Shown piece after piece: positions 1-14,552 of a stretch of 64,000 nt of DNA. Numbering within the stretch: position 1 is the stretch's first letter; every line of letters begins with the position of its first letter. The notes under the pieces are model-generated. The model was not told where the DNA came from and did no database searches. It saw only the letters and a program-made list of their open reading frames with translations. Made by a program: the position numbers and the translations under genes. Source of the stretch: Methanobacteriaceae archaeon (GTDB taxonomy: Archaea > Methanobacteriota > Methanobacteria > Methanobacteriales > Methanobacteriaceae); the NCBI GenBank assembly GCA_013403005.1, contig JACBOA010000015.1, positions 12,501-76,500 on the forward strand, read 5' to 3'.

Positions 1-704
<704 letters not shown>

Positions 705-1229
705 ATGAACCCCATGCAACAAGTACAGATTGCAAAGGCTACGGTTAACATTGGAGTGGGAGAAGGCGGTGAAAGACTGGCAAGAGCAGAAAAACTCTTA
801 TACAGTATTACCAACCAGAAATCAGTGCGAACTATTTCCAAGGTAACCAACCCTGAATTCGGTATCAGAAGAGGACAACCCATTGCATGTAAAGTAACCC
901 TGCGAGGTGAAAAGGCCCACGATGCTATAAAACTCATTCTCTCTGGAATTGATAACAAAATCAAACCAAGACAATTCGATAGACAGGGTAACTTATCCTT
1001 TGGAATCGAAGAACATATCGATATTCCTGGGATGCGATACGACCCTGATATTGGAATTTTCGGGATGAACGTTAACATAACCTTCGAAAAACCTGGATAC
1101 AGGATAAAAAGAAGGAAAATACAGCGGAAGCATATTCCTCACAAGCATCAGGTCACTCGTGACGAGACAATGGAGTTTATGAAGGAAAATTTCCAGATTA
1201 TATTAAAATCGGATAAAGATGATGAATAG
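705..1229 (+). CDS. rpl5: 50S ribosomal protein L5 (uL5)
   Basis: This 174-aa protein has uL5 family features ([19 protein letters not shown] near the N-terminus, [16 protein letters not shown] in the middle). uL5 binds 5S rRNA and contributes to the central protuberance of the large subunit. Its ATG follows the rps4e stop directly, with GGAGG inside the end of rps4e as ribosome binding site, so translation is probably coupled. The archaeal C-terminal extension ending in KSDKDDE is acidic. Confidence 0.97.
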   Translation: MNPMQQVQIAKATVNIGVGEGGERLARAEKLLYSITNQKSVRTISKVTNPEFGIRRGQPIACKVTLRGEKAHDAIKLILSGIDNKIKPRQFDRQGNLSFGIEEHIDIPGMRYDPDIGIFGMNVNITFEKPGYRIKRRKIQRKHIPHKHQVTRDETMEFMKENFQIILKSDKDDE

Positions 1230-1237
1230 GTGATAAA

Positions 1238-1381
<144 letters not shown>

Positions 1382-1391
1382 AGGTGACAAG

Positions 1392-1784
1392 ATGACACTT
1401 ATGGATCCTCTGGCCAACGCCCTCACTAACATGCGGAATAACGAAATGCAGGGAAACAACAAATGCACTATAACCCCTGCGTCTAAAATGATTGGGCAGG
1501 TCCTGAGGACAATGCAAAAAGAAGGTTACATTGGTGAATTCGAATATGTTGATGATGAAAAAGCTGGACAGTTCACCGTGGAACTTGAGGGAAACATAAA
1601 CAAGTGCGGTGTGATAAAGCCCAGGCACGCCGTGAAGAAAGATGAATTCGAAAAATTTGAAAAACGATACCTACCATCAAAAAACTTCGGAATCATGATC
1701 ATGACCACATCCGAAGGTATAATGACCCACAATGAGGCAAAAGAGCGTGGGATTGGTGGTAGACTACTGGTATACGTTTACTAA
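1392..1784 (+). CDS. rps8: 30S ribosomal protein S8 (uS8)
   Basis: A 130-aa protein with the normal archaeal uS8 length. The N-terminus [15 protein letters not shown] and the C-terminal [20 protein letters not shown], which contains the family's TS.G.m...A stretch, are diagnostic. uS8 is a primary 16S rRNA binder needed for assembly of the central domain. GAGGTGACAAG before the ATG serves as ribosome binding site. It is part of the spc-like operon between rps14 and rpl6. Confidence 0.97.
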   Translation: MTLMDPLANALTNMRNNEMQGNNKCTITPASKMIGQVLRTMQKEGYIGEFEYVDDEKAGQFTVELEGNINKCGVIKPRHAVKKDEFEKFEKRYLPSKNFGIMIMTTSEGIMTHNEAKERGIGGRLLVYVY

Positions 1785-1794
1785 GGTGATAAAA

Positions 1795-2328
<534 letters not shown>

Positions 2329-2333
2329 TCCCC

Positions 2334-2663
2334 ATGAAGAAACCTAAATTCAGAAGACAGGAATGGCACAGGTACAAAAAACTGGGCACCAAGTGGAGGA
2401 AAGCCAGGGGTAAACTCAGTAAAGCCAGACGTTATCAGGCTCGTAAACCTGCCCTACCCACTATTGGATACTGTTCACCCCACGCCACCAAAGGATTACA
2501 TCCCTCCGGATACAGGGATGTAAGGGTGTGCAATGTGAAAGACCTGGAAAAGCTGGATCCTGAAGTTCATGCCGCAAGGATCAGTTCAACAGTAGGACTA
2601 AGAAAAAGAGAAGTCATAATTGACAAAGCCAAAGAGCTTAAAATCAAGATCTTAAACGAATAA
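2334..2663 (+). CDS. rpl32e: 50S ribosomal protein L32e (eL32)
   Basis: A basic 109-aa protein with the eL32 signatures FRRQEWHRYKKLGTKWRKA and PTIGYCSPHATKGLHPSGY. The ATG at 2334 has AAGGAGTG 6 bases upstream, overlapping the rpl6 stop; the alternative GTG at 2325 overlaps the binding site itself. This is an archaeal/eukaryal-only protein. It is followed by 344 bases without a gene, unusual inside this otherwise tightly packed operon. Confidence 0.94.
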   Translation: MKKPKFRRQEWHRYKKLGTKWRKARGKLSKARRYQARKPALPTIGYCSPHATKGLHPSGYRDVRVCNVKDLEKLDPEVHAARISSTVGLRKREVIIDKAKELKIKILNE

Positions 2664-2730
2664 AACATTAAACCCTCAATTAATCAATCACAAGAATTGA
2701 ATAATGATCCTAAAATCACCTTTCAGGGAC

Positions 2731-3454
<724 letters not shown>

Positions 3455-3469
3455 ACAGGGGATATGACA

Positions 3470-4698
<1,229 letters not shown>

Positions 4699-4707
4699 GG
4701 TGATATC

Positions 4708-5166
4708 ATGATTATAGCATTAAGAGTCAGAGGACGCACTGGAATAAAGAAACAGATAGCAGACACCCTGGACATGCTCCGATTAACCCGAATCAATCAC
4801 GCCGTCCTCCTGCCTGACACTCCCAGTTACCAGGGAATGCTCCAGAAAGCTAAGGATTACATAACCTGGGGAGAAATCGACCAGGAGACCTTAACCCAAC
4901 TAATTGAAAAAAGGGGAAGACTTCCTGGAAGAGAAAGGTTCACACCAGAAGCTCTAGCTTTAAACAGTGACTACAAATCAGCTGAAGAACTTTCTGAAGC
5001 CCTCATTAAAGAGGAAACCACCCTGGAAGATGCTGGTTTAAAACCTGTATTCCGATTACACCCCCCAAGAAAGGGTTACAACCATATAAGAAAAAGTTAC
5101 AAAGAAGGTGGAACACTGGGTTACCGGGGAGAGGAAATCTCCCAACTCGTGAAAAAAATGATCTAA
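4708..5166 (+). CDS. rpl30: 50S ribosomal protein L30 (uL30), archaeal long form
   Basis: The 152-aa product matches the archaeal/eukaryal long form of uL30 (bacterial forms are about 60 aa). The core [34 protein letters not shown] is at the N-terminus, and [31 protein letters not shown] sequence lies near the C-terminus. AAGGTGATATC precedes the ATG. It ends the first tight run of the operon; about 95 AT-rich bases separate it from rpl15. Confidence 0.96.
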   Translation: MIIALRVRGRTGIKKQIADTLDMLRLTRINHAVLLPDTPSYQGMLQKAKDYITWGEIDQETLTQLIEKRGRLPGRERFTPEALALNSDYKSAEELSEALIKEETTLEDAGLKPVFRLHPPRKGYNHIRKSYKEGGTLGYRGEEISQLVKKMI

Positions 5167-5262
5167 TAGAACATTTTTATATGAGTAAGTAATCTAATCT
5201 ATTCAACCTACTTGAAAAGGATTAATTTAGATTAAATTTAATCACGATTATAGGTGTACACC

Positions 5263-5700
5263 ATGATAAGGAAAACCCGTAAAATAAACAAAATGCGTGG
5301 CTCCAGAACCATAGGAGGCGGTTGCTCTAAGAAAAGAAGAGGAGCCGGCCACCGTGGTGGAAGAGGAAAAGCCGGAGGCCATAAGCATATGTGGACTTGG
5401 GTAGTTAAGTATGACCCCAACCGCTTTGGTAAAAGCGGATTCAAACGACCTCAAAAAACCATAAAAAAGTACAAAACAGTAAACCTGGATTACCTGGATG
5501 ATAACGCAGAAAAACTCATTCAGCAAGACTTAGCCCAGAAAGAAGGTGATAAAATAATAATAGACGTCACCCAACTGGGTTATGATAAAGTGCTAGGTAA
5601 AGGAAAAATTAAAAGAGCCCTAACCATAAAAGCACCTCTCTTCTCAGCAAGTGCCATTTCCAAAATCGAGGAAAATGGGGGAGAAGCAATAACCCTCTAA
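5263..5700 (+). CDS. rpl15: 50S ribosomal protein L15 (uL15)
   Basis: A 145-aa protein with the glycine/arginine-rich uL15 N-terminus (KKRRGAGHRGGRGKAGGHKH). The ATG at 5263 has AGGTG 6 bases upstream; the in-frame GTG at 5254 is part of that site, so it is not used as start. uL15 is a late-assembling large-subunit protein next to the tunnel region. It precedes secY, the arrangement seen in both bacteria and archaea. Confidence 0.96.
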   Translation: MIRKTRKINKMRGSRTIGGGCSKKRRGAGHRGGRGKAGGHKHMWTWVVKYDPNRFGKSGFKRPQKTIKKYKTVNLDYLDDNAEKLIQQDLAQKEGDKIIIDVTQLGYDKVLGKGKIKRALTIKAPLFSASAISKIEENGGEAITL

Positions 5701-5770
5701 GTAACGGCTTCGGAAATGAATCAACCAGTAGATGGTTTTTTAAAATCTCATGTTTTAAGGAGTGAAGACA

Positions 5771-7123
5771 TTGTTGAAGGAAGCTCTTCTGCCAATTTTC
5801 TCATTTTTACCACAGGTAAGATCACCAACCTACCGGGTTCCATTTAAAGAAAAACTAAAATGGACTGGGGTAATTCTGATACTGTATTTCATACTGTGCC
5901 AGATCCCACTATTCGGTTTAAGTGCAAATTCGGTGGATCAGTTCGCCCAGCTCAGGGCAGTAATGGCGGGTAGTTTTGGTTCAATCATAACCCTGGGTAT
6001 CGGACCCATTGTATCCGCATCAATCATACTCCAACTCTTAGTAGGAGGTAAGATACTCAACCTCGATCTTTCCCAGCATGAAGATAAGGCTTTCTTTCAG
6101 GGAACACAGAAATTCCTGGCTATAATCTTCACTCTATTTGAAGGAGCAGTTCTGGTATTAACCGGTGCATTAACTCCATCCTCATCCGAATTTGTCTGGA
6201 TCATGATTTTACAGATCACCATTGGAGGAATACTAATTATCTTCCTGGATGAAGTGGTCTCTAAATGGGGATTTGGAAGTGGAGTGGGATTATTCATTGC
6301 TGCAGGAGTATCTTCACAAATCATAACCGGATCTTTAAACCCCTTATCCTCACCAGCATCACCAGGCGTACCATCCGGAGCCATACCCCAATTCCTGTAC
6401 TTACTAACCACCAGCCAACCAGACTTCAGCATACTCATACCCATAATTGCAGTTATTGTGGTTTTCTTTGTAACTGTATATGCGCAGAGTATGAGAGTGG
6501 AAATACCACTATCATTTGGTGGGGTAAAGGGAGCCCGGGGTAAATATCCTCTGAAATTCATTTACGCCAGTAACATGCCTGTAATCCTGACCAGTGCCTT
6601 ACTCTTAAATGTGCAGCTATTCGCTGCCATGTTCCAGAAATTAGGATTTCCCATACTTGGAACTGTGCAAAATGGAAAAGCCATCAACGGCCTGGCATAT
6701 TATCTAACCATGCCCACCGGACTTTCCAGTCTGCTAACCAACCCCCTACAAGTGCTGTTTTATGGGGTGGTATTCACAGCCTCATGCATCCTATTTGCCT
6801 GGTTATGGGTGGAACTCAGCAACATCGGCCCTAAAGCAGTGGCCAAACAATTACATGGAATGGGAATGCAGATACCAGGATTTAGAAGCAGCAGAACACA
6901 GTTTGAAAGAATACTTAAAAAATACATACCTGCCATCACTGTACTTGGTGGTGCTTTTGTAGGTTTACTAGCATTTGGAGCAGACCTCACCGGTGCCCTG
7001 GGAGGTGGAACTGGTGTTCTATTGACAGTTGGTATTGTTTACCAGCTTTACGAAGAAATAGCTCAGGAACAATTAATGGACATGCACCCCATGCTCAGAA
7101 ATTTCTTAGGTGATTCAAAATGA
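5771..7123 (+). CDS. secY: Preprotein translocase subunit SecY (Sec61 alpha)
   Basis: An integral membrane protein of about 450 aa with some ten hydrophobic segments. It is the channel-forming subunit of the general secretory translocon. Family features include the plug/TM2 region (AGSFGSIITLGIGPIVSASIILQLLVGG) and the cytosolic loop ending RVEIPLSFGGVKGARGKYPLKFIYASNMPVIL. The TTG at 5771 is chosen because AAGGAG ends 8 bases upstream; a GTG at 5762 lies within that site and would add three residues. The stop overlaps adkA by four bases (ATGA). Confidence 0.95.
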   Translation: MLKEALLPIFSFLPQVRSPTYRVPFKEKLKWTGVILILYFILCQIPLFGLSANSVDQFAQLRAVMAGSFGSIITLGIGPIVSASIILQLLVGGKILNLDLSQHEDKAFFQGTQKFLAIIFTLFEGAVLVLTGALTPSSSEFVWIMILQITIGGILIIFLDEVVSKWGFGSGVGLFIAAGVSSQIITGSLNPLSSPASPGVPSGAIPQFLYLLTTSQPDFSILIPIIAVIVVFFVTVYAQSMRVEIPLSFGGVKGARGKYPLKFIYASNMPVILTSALLLNVQLFAAMFQKLGFPILGTVQNGKAINGLAYYLTMPTGLSSLLTNPLQVLFYGVVFTASCILFAWLWVELSNIGPKAVAKQLHGMGMQIPGFRSSRTQFERILKKYIPAITVLGGAFVGLLAFGADLTGALGGGTGVLLTVGIVYQLYEEIAQEQLMDMHPMLRNFLGDSK

Positions 7124-7680
7124 AAGTAGTGGTAGTTGCAGGAATACCAGGATCAGGGAGCACCACTGTGCTTCAACACGCCCTTGAAGAAACAGACTTT
7201 ATCCATGTTAATTATGGAGATGTGATGTTTGAAATCGCTCGTGATCTGAAACTAGTCGAACACCGGGATGCCATGCGCAAACTCCCACCAGAAACCCAGA
7301 AAAAAGTCCAGAAAAAGGCTGCTAAAGCTATACGAGAAAGAGCTGAGTCTGCCAACACCATTGTGGACACTCATTGCACCATCAACACACCCTCCGGTTT
7401 TCTACCAGGATTACCCCAATGGGTTCTGGAAGAACTGCAACCAGACATGTTCATCCTCATTGAAGCCGATGGAGATGAAATACTCATGCGCCGAATCAGT
7501 GACACCACCCGGATTAGAGACATGGAACGATTAAAGGATATAGAGTTACACCAAGAAATGAACCGAGCCACAGCCATGGCTTATGCAGTTTACACCGGGG
7601 CCACAGTCAAGATTATAGAAAATCATAACGACCGGTTAGATGAACCAGTTAATGAAATGAAAGAAATCCTGATGAATTAA
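7120..7680 (+). CDS. adkA: Archaeal-type adenylate kinase
   Basis: The 186-aa enzyme interconverts ATP+AMP and 2 ADP. It belongs to the archaeal AdkA family: its P-loop (residues 8-16) reads GIPGSGSTT, with Ser in place of the usual Lys, a substitution known in this family. The family stretches VDTHCTINTPSGFLPGLP and RDMERLKDIELHQEMNRA are present. It overlaps secY by four bases and is presumably in the same operon. Confidence 0.95.
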   Translation: MKVVVVAGIPGSGSTTVLQHALEETDFIHVNYGDVMFEIARDLKLVEHRDAMRKLPPETQKKVQKKAAKAIRERAESANTIVDTHCTINTPSGFLPGLPQWVLEELQPDMFILIEADGDEILMRRISDTTRIRDMERLKDIELHQEMNRATAMAYAVYTGATVKIIENHNDRLDEPVNEMKEILMN

Positions 7681-7714
7681 GGATAAACCCTCATATGATT
7701 ATTAATTTATTAAA

Positions 7715-7819
7715 AACCCTGATGAGATTTATTAAACAAACCTAATGAGATAAATAACCCTGATGAGAAGGTTTAACATAAACTAAGAACTTATATAATG
7801 AAAATCAACCCTGATGAGA
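7715..7819 (+). repeat. Imperfect copies of a 13-bp repeat between adkA and the DUF106 gene
   Basis: AACCCTGATGAGA occurs at 7715-7727, 7756-7768 and 7807-7819, with a degenerate copy (AAACCTAATGAGA) at 7738-7750 and weaker relatives inside the adkA 3' end (CCTGATGA) and near 7834. Spacing is 41 and 51 bases between exact copies. The 187-base gap holds no gene. The repeats may bind a regulator upstream of the DUF106 gene or be a simple local expansion. Confidence 0.6.
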
Positions 7820-7867
7820 TGGGATAATTGGATAAACCTGATTGAAGGGTCATAAGAGGATAAAAAA

Positions 7868-8437
7868 ATGGCATTTGAATTTATAACTCAACCAGTATTC
7901 GCGGCACTGGACTTCGTATTCATGCCCATAGTCAATGCTTGGGGCCCAATGTTAGGTGTTTTTGTTATCTCCACCATTGTAGCCTTTTTCATAACCCTAG
8001 CTAACAAACTACTGGTTGACCAGGACAAGTTACAGTCAACCCAGAAGGAAATGAAGGTGTTTCAGCAGGAAATGATGGCAGCCCAGAAATCTGGCGACCC
8101 TAAAGCCCTGGCTGAAGTTCAGAAGAAGCAATCAGAATTCATGAAAATGCAGCAGGAAATGATGATGAACTCCTTCAAACCCATGATTGTCACCTTCGTG
8201 CCCATCATCCTCATCTTCTGGTGGATGGCAGCTCAACCAGCCATAAACAAATTGGTAGTAGAATTACCATCATTTGTCTATTATGTGCTATTTGTATGGT
8301 TGTTCCACATGTTTTACCACCAATCACCGGGAGTTCCGGTCATGGCTATTGAATGGTTGGGCTGGTACATCTTATGTTCCTTTGCCATGTCCCTCATCTT
8401 CAGGAAATTCCTGGGACTAAAAGGAGGAGGAATTTAA
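7868..8437 (+). CDS. DUF106 / EMC3-like membrane insertase of the YidC/Oxa1 superfamily
   Basis: A 189-aa membrane protein. One hydrophobic segment lies at about residues 28-48, followed by a charged Met/Gln-rich coiled coil (about 50-100, QKEMKVFQQEMMAAQKSGDP) and three more hydrophobic segments to residue 185. This is the layout of archaeal DUF106 proteins, which family knowledge places in the Oxa1/YidC/EMC3 insertase superfamily. Its place right after secY-adkA supports a role in membrane protein insertion. AAGAGGATAAAAAA is a possible ribosome binding site. Confidence 0.88.
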   Translation: MAFEFITQPVFAALDFVFMPIVNAWGPMLGVFVISTIVAFFITLANKLLVDQDKLQSTQKEMKVFQQEMMAAQKSGDPKALAEVQKKQSEFMKMQQEMMMNSFKPMIVTFVPIILIFWWMAAQPAINKLVVELPSFVYYVLFVWLFHMFYHQSPGVPVMAIEWLGWYILCSFAMSLIFRKFLGLKGGGI

Positions 8438-8566
8438 TTTAAAAGATTAGTAGTACATGTAAGAGGATAGTATACATAGGATTCAACATCCTCCACATTT
8501 CAATATATAGAAAACTTTTCAACTTATAAAAAAAAAATAATTCAAACTTAAAAAAGGAGATAAAAT

Positions 8567-8851
8567 ATGCCCGCATTAAGATACAGGTCACGAACATATA
8601 AAAGAACCTTCCGAAGGACTCCTGGAGGTAAAACTGTACTCCACTATAAGAAGAAGAAACCTAAAAAGCACCATTGTGCGGAGTGCGGTAAACTCTTACA
8701 TGGTGTTCCACGCGGAAGACCTTACCAGATAAGAAAACTCGCCAAATCTAAAAAAAGGCCTAACCGGCCCTTTGGCGGTTATCTGTGCCCAGAGTGTACC
8801 AGACAATTCTTTAAAAAACAGGCCCGATCATTAGGCGCATCTCAAGATTAG
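8567..8851 (+). CDS. rpl34e: 50S ribosomal protein L34e (eL34)
   Basis: A 94-aa basic protein starting [21 protein letters not shown], the eL34 N-terminus. Two CxxC pairs (CAEC and CPEC) form a zinc ribbon. It is an archaeal/eukaryal-only large-subunit protein. AAAAAGGAGATAAAAT gives a strong ribosome binding site. It starts the small rpl34e-cmk-rpl14e operon. Confidence 0.96.
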   Translation: MPALRYRSRTYKRTFRRTPGGKTVLHYKKKKPKKHHCAECGKLLHGVPRGRPYQIRKLAKSKKRPNRPFGGYLCPECTRQFFKKQARSLGASQD

Positions 8852-8866
8852 AGGAACAGATCCCAA

Positions 8867-9615
<749 letters not shown>

Positions 9616-9765
9616 CAGCAATGACTTAAAACTAGTTGATTGCACCTTACTTGAACTTAAAACAAGTAAATGAAGTTTAGATTAAGATATAACCAAATTA
9701 AGTATAGGGTACAGTTTAGATAAAAATTTGGAATTTAAACTTAAAGACCAGTGAAGGTTCTCAAA

Positions 9766-10728
9766 ATGACAGAACTCCTCCAGAAAGCCTACGGGGAAAC
9801 AAACCCTGAATATGGTTCTTTTCCTGATGAGCGGCCCATAGAGGAGCACCTGTCCAAGGGGATCATCAATCTGGACAAACCCTCCGGGCCAACCTCCCAT
9901 GAAATAGATTCCTGGGTGAAAAGGATTCTCCATGCACAGAAAACTGGTCACGGCGGTACCCTGGACCCCAGAGTAACTGGTGTACTTCCCATTGGAATCG
10001 ACACTGCAACCAGAGCCATACAACTACTCCTGGAAGCACCCAAAGAATACGTTTGCCTCATACATCTGCATGAAAACGTGGATGAGGCAAAGATAAGGGA
10101 TATTCTAGGGGAATTCACTGGTAAAATATTCCAAACACCACCCATGCGTTCTGCAGTAAAACGAGAACTGCGGGTACGCACCATTTATTACGTTAACATT
10201 CTGGAAATCGATGGACAGGATGCCCTCTTTAAAATTGGCTGCCAAGCAGGCACTTACATCAGGAAGTACTGTCACGACATAGGTGAAGCATTAGGATGCG
10301 GAGCCCACATGGCAGAACTTCGCCGAACAAGGGTAGGAAACTTTAAAGAGGATGAAACCCTCAAAACACTCCAGGATCTTACTGATGCCTACCACTACTG
10401 GAAGGAAGATGGGAATGAAGCTCCACTCAGGGAATGCGTACTCCCCATGGAACAATCAGCCAGCCACCTTAAAAAGATAGTGGTTCGCGATTCAGCTGTA
10501 GATGCACTGTGCCACGGTGCAGACCTGGCTTCTGGAGGAATACTACAGTACTCAGAGGGTATTAAAAAGAACGAAACTGTGGCTGTTTTAAGTCTAAAAG
10601 GTGAACTGGTTGCATCTGGCAGGGCACTGGCCAACAGTTCTGAAATAGAGCGGGCAGAGAAAGGTATTATGGTGGATATAAAAAAGGTTTTTATGGAACC
10701 TGGCACATATCCCATGATGTGGAAGTAA
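9766..10728 (+). CDS. cbf5: tRNA/rRNA pseudouridine synthase Cbf5 (TruB family)
   Basis: A 320-aa TruB-family enzyme of the archaeal Cbf5/dyskerin type, the catalytic subunit of H/ACA guide RNPs, which also makes tRNA pseudouridine 55. The catalytic Asp67 is in GHGGTLDPRVTGVLP, and a PUA RNA-binding domain occupies roughly residues 235-320. The ATG at 9766 follows GAAGGT by 7 bases and is preferred over a GTG at 9751 that overlaps that site. Confidence 0.94.
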   Translation: MTELLQKAYGETNPEYGSFPDERPIEEHLSKGIINLDKPSGPTSHEIDSWVKRILHAQKTGHGGTLDPRVTGVLPIGIDTATRAIQLLLEAPKEYVCLIHLHENVDEAKIRDILGEFTGKIFQTPPMRSAVKRELRVRTIYYVNILEIDGQDALFKIGCQAGTYIRKYCHDIGEALGCGAHMAELRRTRVGNFKEDETLKTLQDLTDAYHYWKEDGNEAPLRECVLPMEQSASHLKKIVVRDSAVDALCHGADLASGGILQYSEGIKKNETVAVLSLKGELVASGRALANSSEIERAEKGIMVDIKKVFMEPGTYPMMWK

Positions 10729-10791
10729 AAAAAAACTACTCTTTGTCCTGCACTTTCACCTAAATAGTGTCTCTAGAAAAATCTTAAACTT

Positions 10792-10868
10792 TATACTCTA
10801 AGACTCTAAGATAATCTATACTCTAAGACTTTAAGATAACTCTAAACTCTAAGACTCTAAGATAAATC
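10792..10868 (+). repeat. Three tandem copies of a 25-26 bp repeat in the gene-poor stretch after cbf5
   Basis: Copies at 10792-10816, 10817-10842 and 10843-10868 share ACTCTAAGACTNTAAGATAA. The stretch 10729-11115 is otherwise AT-rich and carries no gene that I can support; it precedes the tRNA-Ser gene. The repeat may be a replication-slippage product or a binding array. Confidence 0.8.
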
Positions 10869-11111
10869 AAATATATATCAACTAGCATACCCATCTCACC
10901 TGGATGAAAGATTCTGGATTGAGATTGTGGAAAGATTGTGGATAAATACCAGAAAATCCAATACATATTTAAGTGAATAATATCATATTTATCTAAATAT
11001 TCTAAATGTTTAGGAGATCGTGGAACAATTTGAGTATAATAATTTGAGCATAAAATACTTGAATTTTTTCTAAATACACTTGCATTTTAAATCAGAATAG
11101 AATGTTTAATA

Positions 11112-11204
<93 letters not shown>

Positions 11205-11208
11205 CCAA

Positions 11209-11227
11209 AAAACCAGAAACTGGTTTT
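11209..11227 (+). terminator. Hairpin just after tRNA-Ser
   Basis: AAAACCAG (11209-11216) and CTGGTTTT (11220-11227) form a perfect 8-bp stem with an AAA loop, nine bases after the tRNA. The position and T-rich 3' arm suggest a transcription end or processing signal; archaeal termination usually needs only U-rich RNA, so this is tentative. The rest of the gap to rps13 (11228-11473) shows no gene. Confidence 0.4.
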
Positions 11228-11473
11228 ATGTGTCAAACAAGCAGCGGATAAATCAATTAAAATAATTGAATCATAATTGGATGATCTTTGAACATGTTAA
11301 ACATAAATTATACTATGATCACATGTTTAAAATCTTTAAATCAATTAAAAAGTCAATTAAAAACCGGAGTTTGAGTAAAAAGTTTCAGACAACTCTAAGT
11401 TAGTTGTACTGATGATCCGCACAAAACAACTCCAAAAATAATAGATGAACATGGAAAACGGAGGAAAACCTAC

Positions 11474-11926
11474 ATGGAAGATGATTTCAAACACATGGTC
11501 CGGATCGCCCGTAAAGACGTAAACGGGAACAAGACCATTGTCAACGCCATAACCGATATAAAGGGAGTGGGCAAGGCATTATCCGGTGCAATATGCACCA
11601 CTATGGACTTTGATCCCAACCAGAAAATAGGATACCTATCTGATAAAGAAGTAATGCGCCTGGAAGAAGCAGTGCGTAACCCTCAAAACCTTAACATCCC
11701 TAAATGGATGCTGAACCGCAGGAATGATTATGAAACCGGTGAAACCACCCACCTCATAGAATCTGACCTAGTAATGAAACTAAGGGATGATCTCAACCGG
11801 ATGAAGAAAATCCGAAGCTACAAAGGCCGAAGACACGAAGTGGGACTACCAGTAAGGGGTCAGAGAACCAAATCCACCTTCAGAAAAGGAAGTTCCGTGG
11901 GAGTTAGAAGGAGAAGAAGAGGATAA
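11474..11926 (+). CDS. rps13: 30S ribosomal protein S13 (uS13)
   Basis: A 150-aa archaeal-length uS13. The helix-hairpin-helix part [19 protein letters not shown] and the basic C-terminus [23 protein letters not shown] are diagnostic. uS13 sits in the head and contacts P-site tRNA and the large subunit. GGAGGAAAACCTAC lies before the ATG. It begins the rps13-rps4-rps11-rpoD operon, the archaeal alpha-like operon. Confidence 0.96.
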   Translation: MEDDFKHMVRIARKDVNGNKTIVNAITDIKGVGKALSGAICTTMDFDPNQKIGYLSDKEVMRLEEAVRNPQNLNIPKWMLNRRNDYETGETTHLIESDLVMKLRDDLNRMKKIRSYKGRRHEVGLPVRGQRTKSTFRKGSSVGVRRRRRG

Positions 11927-11944
11927 ACCTGAGGAGAAGATAAC

Positions 11945-12928
<984 letters not shown>

Positions 12929-12945
12929 AACTGTGATGTGTCAAA

Positions 12946-13734
12946 ATGGAGATAGAAATTAAAAACAGGGACAACAACCAGCTCACCTTCATTATAGAAG
13001 GGGCAGATGTAAGTCTGGTTAATGCCCTGCGCCGGATCAGCATGGTGGAAGTACCCACCCTGGCCATTGAAACTGTGGAGATCTTAAAAAACGATGCCAG
13101 AATATTCGACGAAGCATTGGCTCATAGACTGGGACTGATACCCCTTGCCACTGACACTGAAGCACTAATACTTCCATCTGAATGTGACTGTGAAGACCAC
13201 TGCTCTCGCTGCAGTGTATCCTTAATCCTTAAAGGTAAAGGACCTAAAACACTGTACTCAGGAGACCTGGAGTCAAAAGATCCCAGTACCAAACCGGTTT
13301 TAGATACAATCCCCATAGTAAAACTCAAAGAAGGCGAAGAAGTGGAACTGGAGGCAATAGCACAACTGGGAGTGGGAGAAGAACATGCCAAATGGCAACC
13401 CACCACCACCTGCGCCTACAAATACTACCCACAGATCACTGTGGATATGGATAAATGTGAAGCATGCCTCCAATGTGTGGAAGAATGTCCCAGATCAGTA
13501 CTGGAATTTGACGAAAAAAAGAACCAGATAAAAGTAGTGGACCTGGAGAACTGTTCACTATGCCGCACCTGCATGAAAAACTGCGATAGCAAAGCCATCA
13601 CGGTAGATGTTACAGAGGACAAATTTATATTCCGCATGGAAACTGACGGATCACTATCTCCCACCGAAGTACTGACACAAGCATGTGATATCCTGAAAGA
13701 AAAAGCTGATAAAATCATTGAATTTACTAATTAA
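12946..13734 (+). CDS. rpoD: DNA-directed RNA polymerase subunit D, with two ferredoxin-type cluster motifs
   Basis: The 262-aa archaeal counterpart of bacterial alpha and eukaryotic Rpb3. It dimerises with subunit L to nucleate polymerase assembly ([18 protein letters not shown], residues 25-42, is the dimerisation part). A ferredoxin-like insert carries Cys171/174/177/181 followed by Pro and Cys203/206/209/213, enough for two [4Fe-4S] clusters. Many archaeal D subunits carry one or two such clusters, so this is family-typical. A further Cys group (residues 80-89) lies in domain 2. Confidence 0.96.
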   Translation: MEIEIKNRDNNQLTFIIEGADVSLVNALRRISMVEVPTLAIETVEILKNDARIFDEALAHRLGLIPLATDTEALILPSECDCEDHCSRCSVSLILKGKGPKTLYSGDLESKDPSTKPVLDTIPIVKLKEGEEVELEAIAQLGVGEEHAKWQPTTTCAYKYYPQITVDMDKCEACLQCVEECPRSVLEFDEKKNQIKVVDLENCSLCRTCMKNCDSKAITVDVTEDKFIFRMETDGSLSPTEVLTQACDILKEKADKIIEFTN

Positions 13735-13746
13735 GGAGGCAAGTTA

Positions 13747-14097
13747 ATGAAAACTAACCCCCAACTTAACCAACTCATAAAGATTCTCAAAGAAAAAGCC
13801 TACCAGGAACAAACACCCCTCTGGAAAGACCTGGCACGCAGACTAGAAAAACCAACCCGAAACCAGGCAGAAGTTAACATATCCAGAATAAACAGACACA
13901 CCAGTGAAGATGAAATAGTACTGGTACCTGGTAAGGTACTGGGAAGCGGATCACTGGACCACAAGGTTCAAGTAGCAGCACTTGACTTTTCCAAACAAGC
14001 AGAAGAGAAAATTAAAAGTGCCGGTGGCAAATGCCTGGATATCAACCTCTTAATGGAAGAAAACCCCCAGGGAAGCAGGATAAGAATAATTGAATAA
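13747..14097 (+). CDS. rpl18e: 50S ribosomal protein L18e (eL18)
   Basis: A 116-aa protein of the L18e/L15 family ([33 protein letters not shown], then [25 protein letters not shown], shortened here). It is an archaeal/eukaryal large-subunit protein. GGAGGCAAGTT before the ATG is a strong ribosome binding site. It is followed by rpl13 and rps9, the usual archaeal order. Confidence 0.95.
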   Translation: MKTNPQLNQLIKILKEKAYQEQTPLWKDLARRLEKPTRNQAEVNISRINRHTSEDEIVLVPGKVLGSGSLDHKVQVAALDFSKQAEEKIKSAGGKCLDINLLMEENPQGSRIRIIE

Positions 14098-14113
14098 ATA
14101 AAGGTGTATGTAA

Positions 14114-14536
14114 ATGATCATAGATGGAGAAGGACTCGTACTGGGAAGACTGGCCAGTTCAGTCAGTAAAAAGCTTCTATCCGGGGAAGAGGTCACAGTT
14201 TTAAATGCCGATAAGATCATCATATCCGGTAACAAGGACTGGACCTATGCCAAGTACAAACAAAGGATAGACCGAGCCAGCATATCCAACCCCCGCAGAA
14301 TGGGACCGAAATACCCCCGCCGACCCGATGACATATTCAGAAGAACAGTTAGAGGAATGATACCCTACAAAAAACACAAAGGAAGAGAAGCCCTCAAAGG
14401 CTTAAAAGTTCATGTGGGAATTCCCTCAGAATTCGAAAAAGAAGAAATCACAGCTTTAAAAGAAGCTCAGCCTAAAAATGTCTCTAAATCAGTGGAACTT
14501 GGAAAAATATCCAACTTGCTGGGAGCCAAATTCTAG
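14114..14536 (+). CDS. rpl13: 50S ribosomal protein L13 (uL13)
   Basis: A 140-aa uL13 of archaeal form. The start [20 protein letters not shown] and the block [26 protein letters not shown] are diagnostic. uL13 is an early-assembling large-subunit protein. AAAGGTGTATGTAA precedes the ATG. It lies 16 bases after rpl18e and 16 before rps9. Confidence 0.96.
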   Translation: MIIDGEGLVLGRLASSVSKKLLSGEEVTVLNADKIIISGNKDWTYAKYKQRIDRASISNPRRMGPKYPRRPDDIFRRTVRGMIPYKKHKGREALKGLKVHVGIPSEFEKEEITALKEAQPKNVSKSVELGKISNLLGAKF

Positions 14537-14552
14537 GTGAGGAAGTGTAACA

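Noticed and set aside
7120..7680. Missing P-loop lysine in adenylate kinase
   Set aside because: Substitution is normal for the archaeal AdkA family.
7715..7819. C/D box small RNA suggested by repeated CTGATGA
   Set aside because: The purine before TGATGA is missing and no separate D box CTGA with guide spacing is seen.
12946..13734. Apparent fusion of a ferredoxin into RNA polymerase subunit D
   Set aside because: Iron-sulfur inserts in subunit D are a known feature of many archaea, so not novel.
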